Below, one piece after another: positions 1-7,003 of a stretch of DNA of 13,306 nt. The stretch lies in the NCBI GenBank assembly GCA_946477505.1, contig CAMKYP010000062.1, positions 1 to 13,306 of the forward strand, written 5' to 3'. The DNA is from an uncultured Dechloromonas sp. (GTDB lineage Bacteria > Pseudomonadota > Gammaproteobacteria > Burkholderiales > Rhodocyclaceae). The notes under the pieces were generated by a model. That model saw only the letters and a program-made list of their open reading frames with translations, ran no database searches and was not told the origin of the DNA. Position numbers and translations under genes: made by a program. How positions within the stretch are numbered: the first letter of the stretch is position 1; the number at the start of each line of letters is the position of its first letter.

Positions 1-447
1 TTAGCCGCGACGTGGCGGGCATCCGCCTGTGTGGCCCATGCAAGGACGGCACGCGAGAAAGCTGGTAGTCCTCAACTAACCCCTGTCAGACAGAGGCGAG
101 GCATAGCGGTGAGTCCCTCGTTAAACCAACCTCCGCAGCTTGCAGGGCGATTCCTCAGAAGCCTGATGCAGCACTCAATCCCGCCCAGCCTTACCGGCTC
201 TGGCGGGATTGTTTTCGGCACCAACAGACAGCACCAGCCGGGCAGCAGGCCGGCACAGGCCACGATCACTGCCAAGGTGCCGCACTGGTATTGGCGGGGA
301 TACTGCGCGGCCTGTAGTCGCCCGTATGCCTGTCAGCATAGAACGAATAACAGTGAATGATTCGGTCAAAACTGAGAAGCACTTGAACCGCAAGGGAGTG
401 AGTCGCAAGGCTTCGCGGTGCGTAAGCCGTGCGTAACTGACAGCCTG
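1..447. other. Unassigned accessory stretch without a recognised gene
   Basis: I recognise no gene here. A plus-strand frame stays open from the window edge to 360, but it runs straight through a terminator-like hairpin (177-215) and resembles no family I know. Another plus frame ends at 66-68 (last residues RDVAGIRLCGPCKDGTRESW), so the tail of a gene coming from the left is possible but unproven. The stretch is rich in short structure. CTGTCAG occurs at 83-89, 330-336 and 445-451, with its complement at 437-443. GCAAGG is repeated at 390-395 and 405-410. GTGCGTAA is repeated at 418-425 and 429-436. It follows the 3' end of the minus-strand membrane-protein gene. Confidence 0.5.
177..215 (+). 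terminator. Rho-independent terminator reading rightward
   Basis: AATCCCGCC (177-185) pairs with GGCGGGATT (202-210). One bulged C is followed by two more inner pairs, and the stem is followed directly by GTTTT. The minus-strand reading lacks a T-run, so this should end a plus-strand transcript entering from the left of the window. No plus-strand gene that it would serve is visible. Confidence 0.5.
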
Positions 448-464
448 TCAGGCCGTCGGCTGAC
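437..464. repeat. Two competing small inverted repeats at the end of the membrane-protein gene
   Basis: CTGACAG-C-CTGTCAG (437-451) is a perfect dyad that overlaps the stop codon of the minus-strand gene. It shares an arm with a second possible stem, GTCA-G-GCC-GTC-GGC-TGAC (447-464). Neither is followed by a T-run on the minus strand. This could be a weak 3'-end structure or a protein-binding dyad. The function is unknown. Confidence 0.4.
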
Positions 465-1125
465 TGGTAGCAGGGGCCTTCGGCGCTGTTATCTTGCGGG
501 CAGAATGAATTGCTAGGACATTGCAGACGAATCTAATGCCGCTCCACCGGGCGCTAAATGCAGTCAGCAGGTACTGAACAACGAACAGGCCAGCAGCAAG
601 CGCAAGGGTTGAATTCGAGACACCCGCCACATTCAGTGAAAGCGGCACCAGCGCCACAAGCGGCAGGGACAGCACAGCCATATCGCGGTACATCAGGAAC
701 AACTTGTGAGCTTCCTGCACTTCGGGTTCGTTGGGCACCTGCTTATAGAGCTTGTACCACTTGGAATTCTGCTCGTTCGATTCGGTAGGTAAAGCGCCCA
801 CGTTCTTCTTGAGCGAAGCCATATCGATTCGCGGGTCACGCGGGCCGTACTTCGTGAAAGCCTCGCAACCCGGCAGTACGCCGAGCGGTTTCCAATACAC
901 GAGCATGGACTTCACGTCGTGAGGCAGGACATTCACGATCAGCAGAACAACGACCGGCATAACCGTTGTGGTCAATACCCGCCCAATGCCAACCTGCGTC
1001 AGCGTGACCCCGTTCAGCAGGTCGGGCGCAACAAACAGCAGCACGAAAAGCACATCAGCTGCGGCCAGCAACACAAGCCACTTCATGTTGAGTGACTTCA
1101 AGGAGCGTTCGCCGTTGCTTTTCAT
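448..1125 (-). CDS. Four-helix integral membrane protein, unknown family, partner of the MBL-fold protein
   Basis: The 225-residue protein has a hairpin architecture: membrane helices at about 15-34 and 50-68, a soluble segment at about 69-148, then helices at about 149-167 and 172-190, and an Ala/Pro/Thr-rich tail. The soluble segment carries distinctive stretches that look like conserved motifs: LPGCEAF (84-90), DPRID (97-101), EQNSKWYKLY (118-127) and YRDMAVLSL (146-154). I do not recognise a named family. The ATG overlaps the TGA of the upstream metallo-beta-lactamase gene by 4 bp (ATGA), so the two are almost certainly co-translated and act together. Helix-loop-helix membrane proteins beside a soluble enzyme are common among membrane-acting effectors of defence or stress modules, but that role is inference. 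Base composition is visibly less GC-rich than the rpoD-dnaG block, which fits acquired DNA. Confidence 0.8.
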   Translation of the reverse strand: MKSNGERSLKSLNMKWLVLLAAADVLFVLLFVAPDLLNGVTLTQVGIGRVLTTTVMPVVVLLIVNVLPHDVKSMLVYWKPLGVLPGCEAFTKYGPRDPRIDMASLKKNVGALPTESNEQNSKWYKLYKQVPNEPEVQEAHKLFLMYRDMAVLSLPLVALVPLSLNVAGVSNSTLALAAGLFVVQYLLTAFSARWSGIRFVCNVLAIHSARKITAPKAPATSQPTA

Positions 1126-1994
1126 CCGTTGTATTCCGTTGTTATGGTGAAATTGCCGTTGGCATCAACAACAAACTGAATCCAGCCGTCTTTACGAGTC
1201 GTCAGTACATGACGTTGCTTCATCGTGTTCGCCACCGTGACCCCCTCAGGCCAATTGTCGATAACGCGCTGCCGATAGGTCTGGGTCATGCCCTGCGTGC
1301 TATGGACGATGGCTTTGTCAGACATAACGACAACACGGGGCTGGCAGTAATCAAACACATCCTCGCAATAACCGTTTTCCCGGCCATGATGTGAAGCCAC
1401 AAGCACATCAACCCCTATCAGTTCGTTCCGGAAGTCTTGCCTTTTCAGTAGTGCTTGCCAGCCCGCTTCTTCCAAGTCGCCAGGAAACAAAATTTTGAAA
1501 CCGGCGAACTCGATAAACACGGCGCAGCTAAGGTTGTTCGTGTCTTTGAAATCGGGGAATTTGTTGTAGAAGGTCTTACGCGTAATGCCGCCCATGTAAT
1601 CGTTGAACGGCTCGGTTACCGGCTGGTTATATGTGGCGTGGATGTTCAAGAACCGCTCGATGTCACTCGACAGGCCTCCCGCAGCTTTAATCTTCCTGAG
1701 TTCATCTGCGGGTGGATGAGGGTTCCGCGTAAGGGTTTTCACCTTGATGCCCTCATCCCACAAGCCTTCCAGGTCACTCATGTGATCCTGATCGGCGTTC
1801 GTAATGAACAGGTAGTCGAGTTGATTTCTGCCTAGCTGGTTCTTAATGAACGTGCTGGGACTCCAGTCGGCGGTGTCGCCCGAGTCAATCATCGCCAAGC
1901 GACCAGCCACACCGTTAAGTTGATGGTGGAGCATGGCGCACGCACCGTGCTCTACGTCCCACACCCGCAGAATCATTTCCCCTTGCAGCGCCAT
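1122..1994 (-). CDS. ComEC/Rec2-type metallo-beta-lactamase-fold protein
   Basis: The 290-residue protein has the layout of the stand-alone ComEC-like MBL family. It has an N-terminal strand with WDVEHGACAMLHH (11-24), MIDSG (35-39), and the metal loop TNADQDH (65-71) in place of the usual HxHxDH. NNLSCAVFIEF (153-163) precedes FPGD (170-173, metal Asp), and ASHHG (200-204) supplies a late His. In this superfamily the domain hydrolyses phosphodiesters or similar bonds using one or two metal ions. The substrate here is unknown. There is no signal peptide, so it should be cytoplasmic. The ATG at 1994 has an AAAGGGGGG Shine-Dalgarno sequence 4 nt upstream. Met7, after an AAGGGGAA sequence, is a less likely alternative. 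It is the first gene of a two-gene unit, with 4 bp overlap with the membrane-protein gene. GC content is lower than the core genes, consistent with the accessory island. Confidence 0.85.
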   Translation of the reverse strand: MALQGEMILRVWDVEHGACAMLHHQLNGVAGRLAMIDSGDTADWSPSTFIKNQLGRNQLDYLFITNADQDHMSDLEGLWDEGIKVKTLTRNPHPPADELRKIKAAGGLSSDIERFLNIHATYNQPVTEPFNDYMGGITRKTFYNKFPDFKDTNNLSCAVFIEFAGFKILFPGDLEEAGWQALLKRQDFRNELIGVDVLVASHHGRENGYCEDVFDYCQPRVVVMSDKAIVHSTQGMTQTYRQRVIDNWPEGVTVANTMKQRHVLTTRKDGWIQFVVDANGNFTITTEYNG

Positions 1995-2027
1995 CGCACC
2001 CCCCTTTCACATCTCGAATTTTCTCCC

Positions 2028-2055
2028 AATATGGGGCCGTCATTAAATAAATCAA
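2028..2055 (-). promoter_or_regulatory. Possible sigma-70 promoter of the MBL/membrane-protein pair
   Basis: On the minus strand TTGATT (2050-2055) and CATATT (2028-2033) are separated by 16 bp. Each matches the consensus at four of six positions. This would place the transcript start near 2021, giving a leader of about 27 nt with the purine-rich ribosome binding site. It lies just after the tRNA terminator, so the pair would have its own promoter. Confidence 0.3.
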
Positions 2056-2062
2056 TGCCCAG

Positions 2063-2095
2063 CAAAAGAAAAACCCCAGCCGGTGAGGGCTGGGG
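2063..2095 (-). terminator. Rho-independent terminator of the tRNA-Ile2 transcript
   Basis: On the minus strand CCCCAGCC (2095-2088) and GGCTGGGG (2081-2074) form an 8-bp GC-rich stem with a 6-nt loop, followed by TTTTTCTTTT. It begins 8 nt after the CCA end of the tRNA gene at 2104-2182. It should end either a tRNA-only transcript or an rpoD read-through transcript, and it insulates the MBL gene. Confidence 0.85.
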
Positions 2096-2103
2096 CTTCG
2101 TAT

Positions 2104-2182
2104 TGGTGGGCCGCCTTGGAGTCGAACCAAGCACCAACAGATTATGAGTCTGCTGCTCTAACCAAGCATGAGCTAGCGGCCC
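2104..2182 (-). tRNA. tRNA-Ile2 (anticodon CAU), complete, element-borne
   Basis: A full cloverleaf can be drawn. The acceptor is GGGCCGC/GCGGCCC, and the D stem GCTC/GAGC has an unusually long 11-nt loop containing GG. The anticodon stem GCAGA/TCTGT has loop CTCATAA, the T arm is CTTGG-TTCGACT-CCAAG, and ACCA is encoded. The CAU anticodon together with acceptor pairs C4-G69 and C5-G68 and the G27-U43 wobble matches the lysidine-modified isoleucine tRNA (TilS substrate, reads AUA) rather than elongator or initiator Met. It is not a copy of the broken host gene 118 bp upstream. It differs in two acceptor bases, two anticodon-stem bases and a D loop two bases longer. It lies inside the presumed element and on the same strand as rpoD, so it probably replaces the interrupted host tRNA. 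Its terminator follows directly. Confidence 0.92.
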
Positions 2183-2299
2183 GTTATCGTTGAACTGTTA
2201 CTTGACCGTTACATGGCGCCTTTCTCTGCCGAGACTGCGCCGCTGTAACGGCCTGTTTTTACTGCATTTGTCGCGCATTCCGTGAGGTTTGCGCCACGT
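2183..2299. other. Element end between the two tRNA-Ile2 sequences
   Basis: There is no gene. The stretch carries a 46-nt nested hairpin (2206-2251) and GTTAC boxes at 2197-2201 and 2208-2212, with an inverted copy GTAAC at 2245-2249. It ends where homology to tRNA stops (2300). This is where arm-type integrase sites of an integrated element would be expected, but no integrase is visible to support that. No convincing promoter for the 2104-2182 tRNA is present; only a GATAAC box lies directly against its 5' end. Confidence 0.5.
2206..2251. repeat. 46-nt nested inverted repeat in the element end
   Basis: Three stacked arms share one centre: CCGTTACA (2206-2213) with TGTAACGG (2244-2251), GGCGC (2215-2219) with GCGCC (2237-2241), and TCTC (2223-2226) with GAGA (2231-2234) around TGCC. 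On the plus strand CCTGTTTTT follows the stem, so it could act as a rightward terminator. It equally suits a recombinase or repressor site beside an attachment site. Confidence 0.6.
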
Positions 2300-2309
2300 A
2301 TTATGAGTC
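2300..2309. other. Probable attachment-site core (chromosome-element junction)
   Basis: The 10-bp string ATTATGAGTC covers the anticodon loop of the truncated tRNA and is identical to the same part of the intact tRNA (2142-2151). It is the point where host tRNA sequence on the right changes to unrelated sequence on the left. As both copies are tRNA-Ile2 genes, the identity alone does not prove a recombination core. The sharp loss of homology does mark the junction. Confidence 0.55.
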
Positions 2310-2339
2310 CTCTGCTCTAACCAACTGAGCTACAGGCCC
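2300..2339 (-). pseudogene. Truncated tRNA-Ile2 (CAU): 5' 40 nt of the host gene
   Basis: Reading leftward from 2339 there is a typical betaproteobacterial tRNA-Ile2 start: GGGCCTG acceptor, TA, D arm GCTC-AGTTGGTTA-GAGC, A26, anticodon arm GAGGA, loop CTCATAA and one further T. Homology stops at 2300. The following bases (ACGTG on the minus strand) cannot pair with GAGGA, and no T arm or CCA follows. The break therefore falls at the 3' edge of the anticodon loop, one of the known sublocations where tyrosine integrases cross over in tRNA genes. The fragment begins 7 bp after the rpoD stop, so the intact gene was the last member of the rpoD transcript. The missing 3' half is not in this window. 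Confidence 0.88.
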
Positions 2340-2346
2340 GGAAAGC

Positions 2347-4320
<1,974 letters not shown>

Positions 4321-4366
4321 GAACACGATCCATAGAATTCGAGAAAACCGTAGATTTTACCACAAC

Positions 4367-6103
4367 TTAGCTACGATTTGCCTTGGTGGTGAGGAACTGG
4401 ATGTAGGCCTGTTTTTCTGCGGCGCTCAGACCCGCTACGCCGAATTGCTGCGCCTTGCGCTGCAATTCATCGAACGCACGTTTTTCGTCACCCTCCTGGA
4501 GTTTTTCCAGAGTGTCCCGGAATTCGGCATCCGCGCCTTCTTCGTCAAACGGCAGGCCAAGAAGTTCCGACGCGGCGTGTTCGATCACGCTTTCTTCGGG
4601 CAGGCCGCGCAGTTGTTCGCGCAGGAGGGCGTAACTGGCGGCGTCCGGGCTGGCGGAAACCAGTTGGTGCAGGCGCGTCAATGCCGGACGTTCCGGGGTG
4701 TCGGGGAGCAGCGCAACCGGCAGCTGGCGGGCGAGTTGAGGCTTGTGCAAGACGATGCGCAACAGATTGCGGGTCAGCGACGGGGCGGTGCGTTTGGCCC
4801 TGGCTGGCGGCGCCGGCGTGTAGGACTTGAGTTCGCACAGGCGCTCGACTTCGGGTTGGGCGAAACCGCTGGCCTCGGCCAGGCGCTTGACCAGTTGCAG
4901 GCGGAGCAGCGGCGTCGGCAGCTTGAGGAGCAGCGGTTTGGCTTCGTAGATCAGCCGGGCCTTGCCTTCCGAACTGGTCAGGTCGCAGCGCTGGGCCAGT
5001 TCGCGCAACAGGAAGTCGGAGAGCGGCATGGCCTGGGCGACCAGGCGGTCGAATTCCGGCTTGCCGAATTCACGAATGAAGCTGTCCGGGTCGTGCTCGG
5101 CGGGCAGGAAGACGAAGCCGATCTGCTTGTTGTCGGCCAGTGCTTCGAGGGCGTTTTCCAGCGCGCGCCAGGCGGCCTTGCGGCCGGCGTTGTCACCGTC
5201 GAACGAGAAAACGATGCGGTCGACCTGGCGCAACAGCTTCTGCACATGGGTTGGCGTGGTCGCCGTGCCCAGCGTGGCGACGGCGTTGCCGACCCCGTTC
5301 TGCGCCAGGGCGATGACGTCCATGTAGCCTTCGGTGACGATGGCGGTGTTCGTCTCGCGCAGCGATTGGCGGGCCTGCGGCAGGCCGAACAGCTCGCGGC
5401 CCTTTTCGAAGAGCGGCGTTTCAGGCGAGTTCAGGTATTTCGGCTCGCCCTGGTCGATGATGCGGCCGCCGAAGGCGATGATCTCGCCCTTCGGATTGAC
5501 GATGGGGATCATCAGCCGGTCGCGGAAGCGGTCATAGCGGCGGCCGGCTTCGTTCTCGATAATCAGGCCGGCGGTTTTCAGTTCGTCGGCGTTGTAGTCG
5601 GCAAAGACGGCCTCGAGATTCTGCCAGCCATCGGGTGCGTAACCGATGCCGAAGCGAGCGGCCACTTCGCCGGAAAGTCCCCGTTTCTTGCAATATTCGA
5701 TGGCGCGCGGCGAGGCCTTGAGCTGCGCCTTGTAGTAGGCGGCGGCGCGCGCCATGACCTCGATCAGCGTGCGCGTCTGGCCGGGCTTCTCGTCGTGGAA
5801 ACTGCGCCCTTCGCTTTCCGGCACCGTCATGCCGGCGCGGCTGGCCAGTTCCTTGACGGCATCGACGAAGCCCATGCCCTGGTATTCCATGACGAAGCCG
5901 ATGGCCGTGCCGTGGGCGCCGCAGCCGAAGCAGTGGTAGAACTGCTTGGTCGGGCTGACCGTGAAGGAGGGCGATTTCTCGTTGTGGAATGGGCAGCAGG
6001 CGGCATAGTTGGCGCCGGCTTTCTTGAGCGGCACGTAGCTGTCCACCAGGTCGACGATGTCGACCCGGGCCAGCAAATCCTGGATGAACGACTCCGGGAT
6101 CAC
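4367..6103 (-). CDS. dnaG: DNA primase DnaG
   Basis: The 578-residue protein makes the RNA primers for replication and works with the DnaB helicase. The N-terminal CHC2 zinc finger has ligands C37, H40, C58 and C61 (CCPFH and HCFGCGAHG). The catalytic core contains the RNAP basic stretch and a TOPRIM domain at about 259-340, with acidic residues E268 (EGYMD), D311 and D313 (FDGDNAG), which bind the metal ions. The region after about 440 corresponds to the helicase-binding domain. The start is GTG at 6103, 9 bp after the yqeY stop, with no clear Shine-Dalgarno sequence. Low-efficiency translation of dnaG, kept apart from its abundant neighbours, is known in the E. coli version of this operon. 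Length is normal for the family. Confidence 0.98.
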   Translation of the reverse strand: MIPESFIQDLLARVDIVDLVDSYVPLKKAGANYAACCPFHNEKSPSFTVSPTKQFYHCFGCGAHGTAIGFVMEYQGMGFVDAVKELASRAGMTVPESEGRSFHDEKPGQTRTLIEVMARAAAYYKAQLKASPRAIEYCKKRGLSGEVAARFGIGYAPDGWQNLEAVFADYNADELKTAGLIIENEAGRRYDRFRDRLMIPIVNPKGEIIAFGGRIIDQGEPKYLNSPETPLFEKGRELFGLPQARQSLRETNTAIVTEGYMDVIALAQNGVGNAVATLGTATTPTHVQKLLRQVDRIVFSFDGDNAGRKAAWRALENALEALADNKQIGFVFLPAEHDPDSFIREFGKPEFDRLVAQAMPLSDFLLRELAQRCDLTSSEGKARLIYEAKPLLLKLPTPLLRLQLVKRLAEASGFAQPEVERLCELKSYTPAPPARAKRTAPSLTRNLLRIVLHKPQLARQLPVALLPDTPERPALTRLHQLVSASPDAASYALLREQLRGLPEESVIEHAASELLGLPFDEEGADAEFRDTLEKLQEGDEKRAFDELQRKAQQFGVAGLSAAEKQAYIQFLTTKANRS

Positions 6104-6112
6104 GGTGCGGTT

Positions 6113-6559
6113 TTAGCCGGCGAGGGCGGCCTTGACCAGCTTGGACACCTCCGCCATGTCGGCCTTGCCGGCCAGTTGCGGCTTGAGGACGCCCATCAGC
6201 TTGCCCATGTCGGCCGGGCCTTTGGCGCCGGTCTGGGCGACAGCGGCGGCGACGGCGGCGGCGACTTCCTCGCCGCTCATCTTTTCCGGCAGGTAGGCGG
6301 AGAGGATGGCGATCTCGGCCTTTTCAACATCGGCCAGATCCTGGCGATTGGCGGCTTCGTACTGAGTCACGCTGTCCTTGCGCTGCTTGACCAGCTTTTC
6401 GATGACGGCAGCGACGGCGGTGTCGTCGAGCTCGATACGCTCATCGACTTCCTTTTGTTTGATGGCGGCGGTGAGCAGTCGGATGGCGGACAGCTTGGCC
6501 GTTTCCTTGGCCTTCATGGCGGCCTTCATGTCTTCGGTGATGCGTGCTTTGAGGCTCAT
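6113..6559 (-). CDS. GatB/YqeY-domain protein
   Basis: The 148-residue protein is a stand-alone YqeY-type domain, as shown by MSLKARITEDMKAAMKAKE at the start, IRLLTAAIKQKEVDER, and the C-terminal helical bundle ending GKADMAEVSKLVKAALAG. It resembles the tail domain of the GatB subunit of tRNA-dependent amidotransferase. That domain contacts tRNA, but the free-standing protein has no firmly assigned role. It lies between rpsU and dnaG, as in many proteobacteria. It follows the rpsU terminator hairpin, so it is read by transcripts that pass that hairpin. No strong ribosome binding site is visible before the ATG. Confidence 0.93.
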   Translation of the reverse strand: MSLKARITEDMKAAMKAKETAKLSAIRLLTAAIKQKEVDERIELDDTAVAAVIEKLVKQRKDSVTQYEAANRQDLADVEKAEIAILSAYLPEKMSGEEVAAAVAAAVAQTGAKGPADMGKLMGVLKPQLAGKADMAEVSKLVKAALAG

Positions 6560-6589
6560 GGGTGTTTTCGCTAATTCAGGCGGGGCAGT

Positions 6590-6628
6590 AAAACGAAAAA
6601 AGCCGCCGGCTTTTGGGGGCTGGCGGCT
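6590..6628 (-). terminator. Terminator/attenuator between rpsU and yqeY
   Basis: On the minus strand AGCCGCC (6628-6622) and GGCGGCT (6607-6601) form a 7-bp stem around a 14-nt loop with further inner pairs, followed by TTTTTCGTTTT. It lies 26 nt after the rpsU stop. As in the E. coli rpsU-dnaG-rpoD operon, it should let most transcripts end after rpsU and a minority continue into dnaG and rpoD. Confidence 0.85.
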
Positions 6629-6653
6629 CTTTGATGCGGCGAAGGCTTACTGA

Positions 6654-6866
6654 TTAGTAAAGCTTCGGCGGCAGGGTCAGGCTACGGAGGCGCTTGTGCT
6701 GGCGTTTGACGGCAGCGGCAGCCTTACGCTTGCGCTCGGTCGTGGGCTTTTCGTAAAACTCACGGGCACGCAGCTCGGTCAGGAGACCAGTCTTTTCAAC
6801 CGTGCGCTTGAAGCGGCGGATAGCAACTTCGAACGGCTCGTTTTCCTTGACGCGAATGTTCGGCAT
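6654..6866 (-). CDS. rpsU: 30S ribosomal protein S21
   Basis: The 70-residue, very basic protein matches bS21 along its length: MPNIRVKENEPFEVAIRRFK, then REFYEKPTTERKRKAAAAVK, and ending in LY. It binds the 3' end region of 16S rRNA in the small subunit and supports initiation. I choose ATG at 6866 because AAGGGGGTGA, nearly a perfect anti-16S match, lies 6 nt upstream. The GTG three codons earlier lies within that sequence. It is the first gene of the operon, with a sigma-70 promoter at 6957-6986, a structured leader and a terminator immediately downstream. It should therefore be by far the most strongly expressed member. Confidence 0.98.
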   Translation of the reverse strand: MPNIRVKENEPFEVAIRRFKRTVEKTGLLTELRAREFYEKPTTERKRKAAAAVKRQHKRLRSLTLPPKLY

Positions 6867-6888
6867 GTAATTCACCCCCTTCCGTTAG

Positions 6889-6920
6889 GCGCCTGTCAGG
6901 TCAAGTAAACGACAGTGCGC
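6889..6920 (-). promoter_or_regulatory. Stem-loop in the rpsU leader, next to the ribosome binding site
   Basis: On the minus strand GCGC-A-CTGTC (6920-6911) pairs with GACAG-GCGC (6897-6889), giving 9 bp with one bulged A and a 13-nt loop. It ends about 7 nt before the Shine-Dalgarno sequence of rpsU. A smaller TCCGC/GCGGA hairpin lies upstream of it in the leader. It may tune S21 translation, for example by autogenous control, but no known leader motif is recognised. Confidence 0.45.
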
Positions 6921-6956
6921 GCAAAATTGTTTCCGCTGGTTTGCGGAGAGCCAAGT

Positions 6957-6986
6957 ATTCTAAGCGAGAAAACCCTTTTGCATCAA
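6957..6986 (-). promoter_or_regulatory. Sigma-70 promoter of the rpsU-yqeY-dnaG-rpoD operon
   Basis: On the minus strand TTGATG (6986-6981) and TAGAAT (6962-6957) are separated by 18 bp. The -10 box differs from consensus at one position. Transcription should start near 6950, leaving a leader of about 84 nt before the rpsU ATG. Confidence 0.6.
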
Positions 6987-6990
6987 GTGC

Positions 6991-6996
6991 TAAAAT
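6991..6996 (+). promoter_or_regulatory. Candidate -10 box of tsaD
   Basis: TAAAAT (five of six consensus positions) ends 7 bp before the tsaD ATG. A good -35 box at standard spacing is not visible. If used, transcription would begin at or within 1-2 nt of the start codon, giving a leaderless message. That fits the lack of a Shine-Dalgarno sequence. It lies just beside the -35 box of the divergent rpsU promoter. Confidence 0.4.
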
Positions 6997-7003
6997 AAGC
7001 ATC

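Noticed and set aside
31..360. A 109-codon plus-strand open frame as a gene
   Set aside because: It crosses a strong terminator hairpin, has no ribosome binding site and resembles no known protein.
2104..2182. Elongator or initiator tRNA-Met
   Set aside because: The anticodon is CAU, but the GGGCC-type acceptor with C4-G69 and C5-G68, the G27-U43 pair and the match to the rpoD-linked tRNA start fit tRNA-Ile2. The paired 1-72 end excludes an initiator.
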